Of a DNA stretch of 64,000 nucleotides, positions 38,990 to 55,180 are shown piece after piece. Source of the stretch: Dirofilaria immitis (Eukaryota > Nematoda > Chromadorea > Rhabditida > Onchocercidae); assembly GCA_024305405.1 (NCBI GenBank), contig JAKNDB010000087.1, forward strand, positions 5,210,501-5,274,500, given 5' to 3'. A model generated the notes under the pieces. The model ran no database searches. It had not been told where the DNA came from and saw only the letters and a list, made by a program, of their open reading frames with translations. Both the position numbers and the translations under genes were made by a program. Each line of letters begins with the position of its first letter. Position 1 is the first letter of the stretch.

Positions 38990-39442
38990 GATTAGTCTCT
39001 GGCATATTTGAGGATTATCTAAGCAGTAACAGTAAGAAAGATTATATGAATAAAAGCTTAGGAGATGCATCAGCAATCTTAAGCCACTCGGAAGACACAC
39101 CACCAACCGCTAAAGAACTTAAATTATCATTGCTATGAATATGCACACATCGAATGAAATGAAAAAAAAAACTGACAAATGTTACGCTTGCAAACTGTTG
39201 AATAAATCAGTAAGCGATGCAAGAGTAAGTGATTATATTACGTTCGATCATCGAAAATCCAACCACCTCCCAACAGAAGCAATTCTGCACAACCCTATCC
39301 CAAATCCACATATCTTCTTACTGGCCGACCTTTATTCAATGGATCGTCCTCTCATATGACCTCTGAAAGAGCATGTACACTGCGTCCGCTCATGAATTTA
39401 TCTCATTTTGTTGAAGGTTTGGCACCTGAAGATCGCCTCTAA
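38990..39442 (+). CDS. 3' part of an unrecognised gene
   Basis: Coding-like sequence on plus, divergent from the CAAP1-like gene. A possible acceptor TTGATTAG ends near 38985. The frame reads FEDYLSSNSKKDYM, then SEDTPPTAKEL, then a Cys-X-X-Cys patch KCYACKLLNK, then a Pro/Ser/Asn-rich stretch (QPPPNRSNSAQPYPK) and a more conserved-looking end RPLMNLSHFVEGLAPEDRL with TAA at 39440-39442. To read through, one base must be added at A3 39121-39123 and one at A4 39254-39257, the same kind of repair as in the other genes here. The last block has high GC and balanced codons for this window, which is the main coding evidence. The 5' end is not found and could lie in 38860-38990. Family unknown. Confidence 0.5.
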
Positions 39443-40150
39443 ATCTTTAAACATCCTAGTTGGATTTCAGATCGAAAAGATAAGTGAGAATATCACTCAC
39501 TGAGGAATTAGAGTGAAAGATTATAGTCTTGCAGTGCATATTTAATTCGAAATCGAATGGGTTAGTATAGACAGGAATGGGATACCAGTTAACGCATTGT
39601 AAAACTCTCTCTGCTTTTTTAGAAGTTTAACAGGATATTTTAATATTTAGCGAATAATCCTTAAATCTGAACTATTTCCTAATATCAAAATATTAAATTG
39701 ATAATCTAAGCTTAACATTTATATAAATGAAAATATGTGGTACAGAATAGAAATTAAGATTTACCAAGAGATGCATTATCGAAAAGAGAACTACGAATTG
39801 TTGGGAAATAGTTATCTTGCATATATGAGCACTTCCGTTTCTTCGTCGACTATTTTTGTTGAAGATTTTCACCATTGTTTTATTGGTGTGAGAATAATCA
39901 CAGTTAGATAATAATGATAGCAGTAATGATAGCTGATAATAATGATGTAATAATGATATTTAACTTTGATTTTATTTACGATTATTTACAGTTTTGTGAT
40001 TTTTGCCAAACTGTGCATATATGGTGTAATCGTGAGTGAGATTACGTGAACCTTGCTTATGTCTTTATGTTTTGCAGCAATCAGCGTCTCGATTTTGTTT
40101 GAGAGAGGACAAGTAGATGTAGCATTTCTTATTACTATTGCTTTTTCCAC
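39443..40150. other. Intergenic, no gene seen
   Basis: Spacer between the unrecognised gene and CWC22. It contains several close copies of TAATGATA near 39905-39960. A CAATCAGCG exon-like block after TTTGCAG near 40078 might be a 5' exon of CWC22. Confidence 0.45.
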
Positions 40151-43100
40151 TTTTCTTCTTCATATTGCGATATTAAGCTCCGAATTATCGATGAATAAAA
40201 AGAATGTTTTTGCGAAGTTATAGATGTCATCGGAATTAGAGAAAACACAAAAGTCAAAAAGGACATGGACTTACTGCATACGCGTACAGGCGGTGCATAT
40301 ATTCCACCTGCGAAACTTAAAATGATGCAAGAGCAGATCAATGATAAGAACAGTGAAATGTATCAGAGACTAGACTGGGAACGTCTCAAGAAACGAATTC
40401 ATGGACAGGTATCTTTTCATAAGTTTACATGGTGATATTTGTTGTTTGTGTTTAACCACTCTTCCGTTGTTAAAATTCTTTCAGGTGAACAAAGCTAATA
40501 CCAGTAATTTGCTTAATGTCATACGAGATTTGTTACGCGAAAACATCATCCGAGGAAGGTCAAGGAATTTCTTTGAAATTTTAATCCTTTTATTTGCTTT
40601 CTCTGTCTTTCCTAAAATTATTTCAAGTTACGAAATTCATGCATATAAAAATGACTACTAATATTTGATGAAGACCATTGTTATATTATTTGGGTATATT
40701 TCAATAACTACAGAACTTTTTGGATTCAAATATAATTAAATAGTTCCATGCATAACGGTATGACATGAGTATTTCCAGAGGTTTGTTAGCACGATCAATA
40801 ATCCAAGCGCAGTCATATTCACCAACATTTTCCAATGTATATGCAGCACTAGTTGCTGTTATTAACAGTCATTTCCCAAATATTGGAATATTGATCATTC
40901 ATCGATTGTTAATACAATTCAAAAGGTGTTATAAGCGAAACGATAAAACCTCTACTGTCACAATATCCAAGTTTATTGCTCATCTTATCAATCAGCAAGT
41001 GGTGCATACTCTTTTCTATTGTATTTTTAACAGTCGCTTTGACTTTATGTATTACTGAAGCTTTATTAGTAGCTATGTCAACTGTGCTGAAATATCTGAT
41101 TTATTCTTTCTGTAACTATTTATTATGTTCATTCGTTTTAGCTTTTATTCTTCATGAATTAGCATAATAAATTGTATCTGGCGGTTTCATCTTTTTAATA
41201 TCTTTTCCACATATTTTTCCGGTTTTCTTCAAAGGGACTAATTTCAGATTCACGAGATCCTTGCATTAGAGATGATGATACTGATGCTTGAAAATCCAAC
41301 TGATGATTCCGTAGAGGTCACAGTAGCATTTTTGAAAGAATGTGGTGCTAAATTATCTAAAATTTCACCTCGTGGCTTAAATGGTAATTTTTACGAATGT
41401 AATTGAGCGTTATGCTTGCAATTGAACATAAAATTTCTCGGACTTTTGTATTTTTAAAGATTTTTTTCTATGACATAAAGTTTCAGCAATTTTTGATCGG
41501 TTAAGAAGTATTCTAAGTGATTCGGATATAGACAAAAGAATTCAATATATGATCGAAGTCATTTTTCATATTCGAAAAGACAAATTTCAGGTACAGTTTA
41601 TGAATTTAAATTTATTTTATAAAGTTACGAAATTGTATAGAATTATTATGGAGTGATCTAGAATAATTTAAGATAATTAAAAACATTGTGATTTTATAAC
41701 CGCATATACAATAGTTGGAAAATCATAATTGAAATGAACTATATAATCATTTAAAAGCAAATGAAATTCAGAGATTCTTCAATTTTCCCAACGCTTCCTC
41801 TTTTATTTCGTTTTTTTCTTGTAGGCTTATCCAGCGGTGATTGATAATTTGGATTTGATAGATGAAGATGATCAGATTATGCATACGATTACACTGGAAG
41901 ATCCACTTATGCCGGAAAATGAATTAAGTAAGCTCCAATTATTGGTACTCTCATTTATGACGGTACTAAATAATTACATTGTTACCAAAGTTGTTGCTTT
42001 CATTAATTCATATTTTAAATTTAGTAGTTTTAATTCATGTTTCAGACGTATTTAAATATGATCCTGAATTTGAAAAACATGAGGCAGAATACGAAGAAAT
42101 TCGACGTGATGCAATTGGTTTAGCAGAGGAAAGTTCAGATGAAGAGGAAGAAGGCGAAGAAATAACAGATGATGAAATAACAGAAACCCAGCAAGGTTTC
42201 AAAAGTTTTTATTTTTTTTTTTTGTTTTCGATGCTCTAGTAATTATCTAGGTGACTAGCGATATTTAATTAATTTTTTTCAAGCAAATCCATTCTTAATT
42301 TCGAATTAATCAATTTTGATTTAGGAGAAAAACAAAGTATGATGATCATCGACAATACAGAGCAGAATTTGGTGGCATTTCGGCGTAACATTTATTTGAC
42401 AATTCAATCTTCCTCGACTTTCAGGAAGCAGCTCATAAATTACTTAAAATTGATTTGAAAAATGGCCAAGATGTTAGTTTTTATCCCTCCATTGTCTTCT
42501 GATCATAATAACAATTCGTAGCAAAATGTATTGGCTTTTTCATTATTCAGGTGGAACTTTGCAATATGATCGTAGATTGCTGTGCTCAGCAAAGAACTTA
42601 TGAAAAATTTTATGGTTTGTTAGCGGAACGATTTTGTCGACTTCGCAAGGAATTTCAAGAAGCATTCGAGCGGATCGCTCGCGATACTTACAACACGATA
42701 CACCGATTCGAATATAATAAATTGCGCAATATGGCTTGCTTAGTGGCCCATCTGCTTTCAACCGATGCCATATCATGGGTTGTAAGGTTTTTTCGCAAAT
42801 GTTTATACTGTTTCACAGGAATGAGAAAAATGTCTCTATCTTCCATTTGTTTTGTTTTTAAAGGAAGCACTTTAAATGTTTTTGTTTCCATACACTAATT
42901 GAATTAACTCTAATGTCAAATTCCTTTATTTTTTTAGATCTTGGATCAGATATCGTTGAATGAAGAGGATACAACTTCTTCTGGGCGAATATACATTAAA
43001 ATAGTATTCCAAGAACTTGCTGAATTCTTAGGCGTGGAAAATTTGTTGCAGAGAATTCGCGATCCGTGAGCTACTGCCTTTATTTTGATTTCCACATTTA

Positions 43101-44388
43101 AATCTTTCGAAATAACACTTCATTTTTGAGATTAAGATTTGTCCTTTTTCCATAAAACTATTTTTAGTGATTTTTTTGTTTTTACAATGTATCAAATATA
43201 TGTCAGTCCGAATTTTTATGGGTCTTTTGTAGTATGTGAATGTTTTAGAACCATGCAATTTTCCTTCGACAAAATATTTCCACGTGATAATCCAAACAAT
43301 ACACGCTTTTCGATCAATTTCTTTACAACGATAGGTCTTGGATATCTCACGTGAGTGAATTTTGTTTTTTGATTGTTAGAAATATCGCTATTTTATTAAT
43401 AATTTTTAAGCAATACTTTTGACTTAATTATTGCCTATTTTTTTATTTAGTGGTATGTTGACAGTCTTTGTATAATTTTTTCTTTCGATAGAAGTTTTAT
43501 CATGAAAAAATTTTTTCATTAAAGAAACGATTCTAATCATCGGTATACTTCATGAATGTTTTTAATATCGATGGAAAAACAGCAATCTTATCTCAAAAGA
43601 AGAGCTTTTACTTTTCATTTTTTTATTTTCATTTATATTTTCAGAGTCGATTTAAGAATGCATTTGGACCAGGCTCGAAAAAGAGCCAAAGCTAAAGAAA
43701 TTTCGTCGTCTTCAGCGAGTTCATTGAGTGACTCAGATTCGGATGAAAGCAGTAGCAATTCGACTTCTAGCTCTTGTTAGTTCACGGACTTTATTTCTTA
43801 GTTAACTAAAGCTTGACTTGTTTTTAGTTAGCACATTTTTCTTCAATAGTCATCTTGAACGAGAAAGTAATTTCACTTTTTCTAATTGACCTATGTTTTT
43901 CAGCTTCATCAGAGACAAGTGGCGGTCCAAGCAATGAAAAATCGAAGTATAACATAAAAGCTTTGCAAAAGACGAACAGATTAAAATAATGCCAAAATTA
44001 TCCAAAAGAAAAATTCCTCGAAGGATATTGGTTGGAAGAATGAAAATGAATGGGAAAATGGAACTCACAATAGAGTAGACGAAATGGCTGAGAAATATGG
44101 AAGTGATAAAGAAAAAGTAAAAAGACGAAGTTATGATAAGAAAAGCACTAAAAAATGAGAGGGAAGTATGAAGAAAAACAAAATGATAGTGAAGAAGATG
44201 AACCAAGTGCAAAAAACTCAAAAGATTCACTATGGGAAGAGGGAATAACGAAAAACAACCGATTGAAAGAAGAAAGCGTGATAGAATCGAACATAGAGAA
44301 AATAAAATTGAGAAACGAAAACTTGATGAGAAGCAAAAAGACGAGAAAGAGATTTAAACGACGTAAAAATCGAAAAAAAGATAAATAA
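40150..44388 (+). CDS. cwc-22: Pre-mRNA splicing factor CWC22 (nucampholin / LET-858)
   Basis: Nuclear spliceosome protein that recruits the exon-junction factor eIF4A3 to introns during splicing. The MIF4G domain runs through exons from about 40225 to 41830: [78 protein letters not shown]. An acidic linker follows (about 42052-42190). The MA3 domain runs about 42335-43350 ([40 protein letters not shown]). A Ser/Asp-rich block follows (43645-43780), then a Lys/Arg/Glu-rich tail. The first secure exon begins after GTTATAG at 40223, and an upstream exon is likely because the frame reads in with phase 1. A one-base gap at CC 42412-42413 interrupts the MA3 start. The tail beyond a TAA at 43986-43988 is open only with further one-base additions (near 43984, near 44010 and at A6 44150-44155), so the protein ends either there or at 44386-44388. 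Confidence 0.92.
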
Positions 44389-45607
44389 TAAGGAATTTGG
44401 TCAAGCCGATTGCGATGTTAGAACAAGTAAGAGCAATCTAGATAAAGGGAAGTGGCTGCTGTAGTGAATAAAGATGGAAGCAAACATCAGTAGTTTGACT
44501 AAATTTTAAATTTTTTTGAGGATTACATAATTTTATACTCATAATATGTGTTTATCGAATAAGTATAACTCGGCAGATTTATGACAATTTTTGGTACAAT
44601 TTTGTAAATTGTGAGTGGGACGATATCATACATAACTTGCTTTCTATCAAATTCATAACTCAGAATATTTTTGTTACAGTACTATATGAGTAGATTTTGT
44701 TTCAGTATTATTCATACATCCTGAATAATTGTTGTATAAATTTCATCCTTTTTCCTTTGCTTTGCAAATTTTGTTGCAGCAATAACATTGCAGGACAATA
44801 TCGTAAATCGTTATCAGTTGCAAATTGTTTCTATGTCGTCTTCAAATTCATTATAAATCGCATTAAATTTACTGACATTGGAGCACTATGCGTCCTATTT
44901 AGATTCCAAAAGTTTTGTGTTCGTTTTAAAATATGTTAAATGCTCTTATCCATATATTCTATGCTATATTAACTATTTTTTCCAAATCTAGACGAGTCCT
45001 GAATTTTGAAAGCTTACTCAGTTTATTATTTTTAGTTGGTTCTTTCTATGAAGTTCTCGTTTTCGAAGGTTATGGGAAGTTTTCATTTAGATTTTCTTCA
45101 TTATCGATTTAGTTATTCAAATTATGTTGCAAATTTTAGGTAGTTGCCGATCTTTTTCTGCAAATTTTAGAGAGTTATAAATATTATGACAAGAAATAGT
45201 AAAGCCATTTCTATCTGAAGAGTTCACAAGAGCGGCCTTTAACCACTATTTCTATTTGCAGGCAATGGCAGGTATAGGCCTAATGCTTAAAGGGGAATTG
45301 TTTGTATAGTTCAACATTAATTAAATCGAACTGTAAATAAATGTCCAAAATGCGTAGTTATATGGGAAGTAAATAATGAAGGGCGACGAAATCCACATAT
45401 TCTACATGCTGTTGTTTGTTACATTGTAACATTGTGTACTATTCATTCCGTTGAATATTATGATTTGCAATAGGATGACCTTAATGCATAATTCCTTATT
45501 TTCCATTGCAATTATCATTATTTGTTTCCGTGATATTCTTTAAGAATAAATGTATCAGTAGTCTCGTCCTTAGTGCATAATAAGCTATTCAGATGTGCAA
45601 ATCTTAG
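44389..45607. other. Intergenic, no gene seen
   Basis: AT-rich spacer between CWC22 and the kinase gene. A GC-richer block after TTTGCAG near 45262 could be a 5' exon of the kinase, but it has no recognisable content. Confidence 0.45.
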
Positions 45608-48971
<3,364 letters not shown>

Positions 48972-51900
48972 AAGATCAGCGGATATGAAGTCATTTTTGT
49001 AAATTCTTTTATATACTATTCTTTTCGATTATTTTGCAAAAATATTCAAGAAATGAATAAAATAATTTTGAGTTTCCAAACCAGTACAAAAATAAAAAAA
49101 TTGGCGCAAAAAATTCATGCACTGCATTGGAAAAAATTTCAGATAGTATGCTGAATTTGCACCTATTGTACAATTGCTTTCGATAGAAAAATGCTTAGAA
49201 GATACATCATATTTTGCATGCTTGCGTTTTTTTAATATGATAATAGAAACAAATTATTCTTACTGTTTTCATGGTTCAATGATAGATAAATTGTTCAAAA
49301 TTGATTGTGCTTCTATCAATGTTAATTGATTTACTGTCTTTTCCATGATTCATTTATTTAAGGCAGTTGTATTGAACATCAATAACAGCAAATTCTGAAT
49401 AGTATTTGTTGTCATTTATGGCGTTAATTAGTATATTCAATCATGTCATCCGGAATGAAACTCTGAAACATTACTTATTAGTTCCATATGTAGGATTCAT
49501 CATTTGGAGTGATACTTTTGCTTCCCATTGTTTTATACGATTCTTAGTATTGCTCATCTGTTAATGTTATTGATAAACGTCTTATAGAGAATAATTGTGC
49601 TTGAAGTTAACCATTATTTCACATTTGAACACTCTTATATATATATGTATTTGCACAATGAGGCTTTTTCCATAAACATAGCGAACAGAATAACAACTAT
49701 TCTTTTAAAAAGTTTCCAATATTCATTTGATCAGCGAAACTTCTGGAGAAATCACTGCAAGGAATGACAGATATATAGCATCAAACATTAATGATTTCAA
49801 AAGAATTTTTCTTTTCCTCCCTATTACTCTTTAGTTGTTGTTCCGACTTTCAACAAACAATTCGAATCATCATTCTCGTATTGCTTTAAAATCGTAGCTT
49901 GCTAACGAATTCTGACATTAATTATAAGCTTATTAAACTTTGTTAATCTCCTCAGCATTAAGTATTTTCTGATGAAGCATGGTATAGAAAAAGATATTAT
50001 TTTTTTGCATCATAATAGAAATTTGCAATCGTCAAACACAGATTTTATTTTCATCATTAATAATTTTGAAAGTTCAAAAGCACTTCTTTGCGAATTTTAG
50101 ATATGAAGTCCTTGAAATCATGCGTTAAATCATTTACTGTAAATTAACATTTACTTTTCTCCCAAATTCCAATTCGAAAAATAATTGCTATAATCGGATT
50201 GCTAACACCGTGAGACCATGAGATAGTCACTTAATCATCTTCAATATTTAGTATAATAAATTTATAAATCTTCTTGTCCTAGTCATAAGGTTTTCATAAG
50301 CCCTTTGTAATCCAAAATTTCTTTCTTTTTGATCATCAGTTACCATAAGCACCAAATTTTTAGTTTTAGTTTTTATATAAGAAAAGAAAATCCATTCGTT
50401 GCTCAAAAGTGGAAATGTTATGATGTCAGGAGCATAACTGATTTCCATTAAAATTTTTAATTATAATTCACTTCATTAGATAACAGGTTTTATTGTTGTC
50501 AGATGGCTTACCATGGATTATGAGCGTTTTAACAAAAAATTGAAGCGAAAATAGTTAGATTTAATTAACTAAACTTTAAAACTCTTAAGTTCATATTTTT
50601 GAGCTGTTTTCTATTATAGCTCAATCAAATATTTTTTATTGGCGAAATAAAGATCTGGTTAGTTGAAAAGTATTTAATTCAGCTTCATGCATTTTCCTTC
50701 TTATTGAAATCAATTTTTTTCCTCAATTTTTCGCTTCTTCGATTCTGTTCTTTCTATTGTTTTAGATAACTTTACAGCTTGGTTTTTGTCTTATATAGCC
50801 AGTTACATCTTTAAAAGAATCGAAAAAATATCTCAGAATTCCAGCGTGATGCGTTTGTTGTATTACGGGCAAATTTAGTAGTTACGTATTGGTCAGCTGA
50901 GCTCATTATATTAGCATACTTTTTATCTTTGCTGAGTACCACTTATCACATTCAGTACAGTTCGTACTAAAGAACAACATTAGTCTCGTATTATCTATAA
51001 GTTTTTATAATTGATATGGCTAGAAACTTTCTTAATAAATAACATCTTAATTATTAGCAAATTTTAGATAGTAACGAGAACGATATTTTCATGAGAAATA
51101 ACTTTCGTTTTAAAATTTAAAAATGATCTTACAACGCGGTTTTTATAGGTTTTCAAAAACAAAAAAACTTGTATAATAATATAATTTTTTTCATTAATTT
51201 TTTCTCTTTGGCTATCAATATTGATTCGGTGATGGTGTAAGATATCAGTATTTTAAAAGCTAAAATTGTAATTAAAAGTTAAAATGAACATTCGTTGTCC
51301 ATACATGTTATACTTCAAGTTATCGATAAGATGCGAGTTAGAAAAAACATGCAAGACGTTGATCATTCTTGAATTTTTTCAGTTTCATTAAACAATGCAA
51401 TAACTATTAACTTATTCTCTCGTCAGCATTTGTTTCTATCAAACATGTAGTAATGTATTATACAACATTTTCAAATTTATCATCATTTTTACTTATTATT
51501 GGATTTAATAAAATATATATATATTGAAATCCTACTAGTGGATTTAATAAAACGTTAGTCACTATGTATTTCTGCTTCTGACAATCGCAATTTGTATCAG
51601 AGATGGCGCATGCGAAAATGAAAATAAAATATTTCTGTTAATCACTTCGATCATATTAAGAATCTATGAAGGCCCACTTCATTAAATCGATATTTTTGTC
51701 ATATTTTTTCGAGTTGAATTCTCTATGATCAAGCATGCATAACATGCACTTTCATTCCCTTTGTCATTGTAAAATCAATTTCTATGAAGTGCGACATTTC
51801 GAATATAGCTTAGCTTATGTTTCTGACGATTTCACTTTTATGATTTGCTCAAGGTTCTAATTTTTTGTCTAGGTATATATAAATACTTTGCATAAAGATT

Positions 51901-52634
51901 TATGCGCGTAGGGTTGTAATCACTATAACAATTTTTTTATTTGTGTGCTTTTACCAGCTTCAGTTCTAGCAGAATTCAGAATAATCTTTCTCTAATTTTT
52001 TAGCACTTAGTTGATAGTAATGCAGAATTCTCCGCATTTGTAATCATATATTTCCAATTTTACTCTGAAGTCAGCTATTTTAAAAATTTCATTTTTAAAA
52101 TTTTCAAATAAGATCTTTGTAATATTAAATCAATAAGATTTTTATAATATTAAATCATTTTTTCTAAATGAAATTCATATTACAAATGAACATCTTAAAA
52201 TCTTTATCCTGAAATCCTTTATTATTCATAATTGTAAAAGAAATATTATTTTGAGCACATAATGATAATGAAATCTCTAATGAATGAATATGATGAAATC
52301 TCTAATGTCACGTTCATAATTTTTATGCAATTTAGAGCACAAGAAGATATTATAATTGTAATATGAAGACAGAAAGATGTTTTTCATTATGTGCTTTCAA
52401 ATTATTAAAATTATATTTTTCTTATTTTCTATATTTTTTCCTTTCAATTAAATTAAACATCCACTTTCGCAGTTGTTTTTGTAGTGATCGCAAAAGTTTG
52501 CTTTAACTCTGGGCTACAATGATCACCTTCAATGTTATTCTCCTTTAACGATATCCTTCGATTTAGAGGAAAGCCATTAACAGATGTATGATTTGGTGGA
52601 GAAAATATCTTGTGCCTTAGACATAATAGTACAT
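48972..52634. other. Intergenic, no gene seen
   Basis: AT-rich 3.7 kb between the kinase and the chemoreceptor-like gene, which converge, so both 3' ends lie here. Two short local near-duplications are present: GATGAAATCTCTAATG at about 52268 and 52291, and AATAAGATTTTTATAATATT-like copies near 52110 and 52130. No coding signal found. Confidence 0.55.
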
Positions 52635-55180
52635 TCAAGACCAGCGAGAAGATTTTTCGGTCCCGAATATCCTCAAAAATTTTGTACGTATATATCTGAA
52701 ATGATACATAATAATGATTAGATTTCACACTTCTAATCTAATTTTCGCCTCTTAGAAAAAGTTAAAGTGACTAAGCTGAAAAAGATAAGAATAGCGTTTA
52801 GCTCAAAACTCATCAATTTTAATCATTTTTTTAAACTTTTATTTCCTTTGATAATCGTATATCGCTCAAAATTCTCAGCTTCGAGATATTGGGTAGTTTA
52901 CTTTTGAATAAAGTTCAATAGAATACTATACTTACCGATTGAAAAATAAATGCATTATAGGACTTTTCCCATTCCATAGCAAACATAAAAGAATATCAAG
53001 TGCATTATATATCACAGTATAAGGCACATAGTAAGGTCTCAAGAACATGAAATATGTGGACACACAAACAGTGTAGCCACCATTGATTATCACCTGTAGC
53101 GTCAATAACGTATCTCGACGTCTAGAACTATCATGCATTTTCTTGTTTGTTGAAGAACTCTGAAATTACTGTGCTCAAAATATTTTATAATTTTATGATA
53201 TTTTATCATTTGCATCATTGAAAACTACGGTTAGAATCGCTATCAGTCCATTTATCATTACAAAAATATCGTGAATAAAATGAATATTTTTGTGTGTTCC
53301 ACAATTTCGAATATTTCATTTGAATTTTCAAAAATAGAATTCAGAAATTTTTAAGTCAAAATACTTCGTGTTAATTTATAGTGCTACAAAATTTTAGCTA
53401 CTTAAATATAATTTTTAGAGATATTTATACTTAAATTTAAGTGTATAATTTATTATTCCTCATCTGTATTACAGAACATATTCACTTGTTTAATTTATAA
53501 TAGAAATATTCTTGAACACATTTATAGTAGTAGAAAATGGTTAACTTTTTTCAAAACAAATCCTAATAGGAGAATATAGCATGCTGTGGAAAGTATGCTA
53601 GTCAGCAAAGTAGTTATACGATCGTAAGTAGGCATAAAATCAGGACTATCATATATCCACATCAACAGTTCTGCGTTAAATCCATAAGTTGCTTTGGGCG
53701 TCAACCAAATCACCGAAAAGACTGATGGAATAGCAATTGTAAAAAATAGTATGAACTAAAACAGAATAATAGAAATACGTTATCGTACTATAATTATTAT
53801 TGTAATAATCATGGTTTCAATTTTGATAGTAATAATTTCAATATCATTAATTATAAATATTAAAATAATATTTGCATTTTCTTCTTTCTATTATTGCTAT
53901 TATGATTATGGATGCTATCAATGCTGCAGTATAAATTTTATTTTGAATTAAAGATATTAATAGTTCCAGAAATATCGAGGGAAGAGGAAATGGAACACAA
54001 TGATAATAATAAATAATTTCACATTTCCGAATATGGAGTCCAAATATTTCGATCAACTTAAGTTTTAAAAATACTCTCAAGTTAATTAAGAAACCGAAGT
54101 CATCCTCGGATTGAAAAATGCTCAGCCCGCACACCGAAACATAATAATGTCAATCGATTTATAGCCAATAAAATTGTCAAGCAGTCAATGTTATACCAGC
54201 AAAAGCTCAACTGAAAACCGCAAATCTGAAATTTTAAAATAAATTGTGTATTAATTATCTTCAATGTTTTTTTCCAAACTTTTGACATTATTAATCTACA
54301 TTAATAAATGCAAATGCATGTAATTTTTCTTAATTATTCATGAAACATGTAATCATTATTATAACATTTTATTTTTCTAGCGCCCCATAAACGATGTTTT
54401 TTGATAAAAAAAGAAATTTTCATCTTAAGATTTTGATTATTAATGATTTGCGAAATTAATTTTCTAAATTATTCTGACGATCAGATTTTACGTAAGACAT
54501 GAAATTAGTTATTTTAGCCATTAAACGGAAAAATTAAATATGAGCAAAATTAGTTGCATCTTTCAAGAATTTATTGTACTAACTTTTCAATCCATCCATG
54601 TATTGTAGTACCAAATATTGCAAAAATACCGTTGCATATATAAACGCAAAGCTGAATAATATCAATAAAACCGTAACAAAGAACGATTTTATAAGTCGAA
54701 TATTTTATAAGAGCACGATCTGATACTATTATCTGTAATATTATTTTCCACACTTTTAACATTATTAACCCACATTGGTAAATGAAAATACATGTCATTT
54801 TTCTTAGTTATCCATGAGACATATACTATTCAAACTTTAAGCATCATGAAAGTCTATTTTTGTAAAACTCGTCTAACGAATACAATTTATAGAGCTTGAC
54901 ACTTAAATTAGGATTTATTTTAACATTCAACAATTCCTGATAAATATTACTCATAGAAAATTCAGTTAAACTAAACTTTTTGATCGCAAACTAATTACGA
55001 ATAACTAATAATGGTCTCAGCAACAGCAAGCTGATAAAATGAATCATTCTCGTATAAGAGAAATTCCATTCATTATTTTGGAAATGATACCTTTTGAATA
55101 ATTATATATAATAATATGCAGATAATAGATGCAACGGCGATAAATATTCCAAATAATGCTCGAAGTAGCTCAAATTTCAT
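52635..55180 (-). CDS. Nematode chemoreceptor-like 7TM GPCR (Srt/Srx-like)
   Basis: Minus-strand gene, likely a chemosensory serpentine receptor. Exons: 55180 to about 55091 (TM1, IFIAVASIICILLYIII); 54732-54584 (YKIVLCYGFIDIIQLCVYIC, the TM2 pattern with D-I-I-Q-L typical of Srt/Srx receptors); 54225 to about 54090 (TM3 with LTILLAINRL, the family's LALNR position); about 53757-53535 (TM4-5, ending LLLGFVLKK); about 53160-52937 (RRRDTLLTLQVIINGGY, TM6-7); and 52696-52635 (YIRTKFLRIFG, short basic tail, TGA at 52635-52637). Splice phase selects this short tail over a longer open frame reaching 52453. Exon 3 carries a stop unless A5 at 54114-54118 (plus) is read as A6, so the gene may have lost one base there or be a pseudogene. 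The subfamily is not certain. Confidence 0.7.
54258..54821. repeat. Pair of diverged ~85-bp direct repeats in GPCR introns
   Basis: Bases at about 54268-54348 and 54739-54821 are clearly alike (roughly four in five positions by eye). Shared strings are CATTATTAA, TAAATG, CATGT, ATTTTTCTTA and CATGA. Each copy sits in the intron just upstream (minus sense) of exons 2 and 3 of the chemoreceptor gene. Confidence 0.7.

Noticed and set aside
43850..44336. Minus-strand Ser/Phe-rich open frames
   Set aside because: Antisense shadow of the purine-rich, charged CWC22 tail.
52453..52728. Longer C-terminal frame for the chemoreceptor
   Set aside because: The preceding exon ends in phase 2, which selects the frame giving YIRTKFLRIFG and a stop at 52635.
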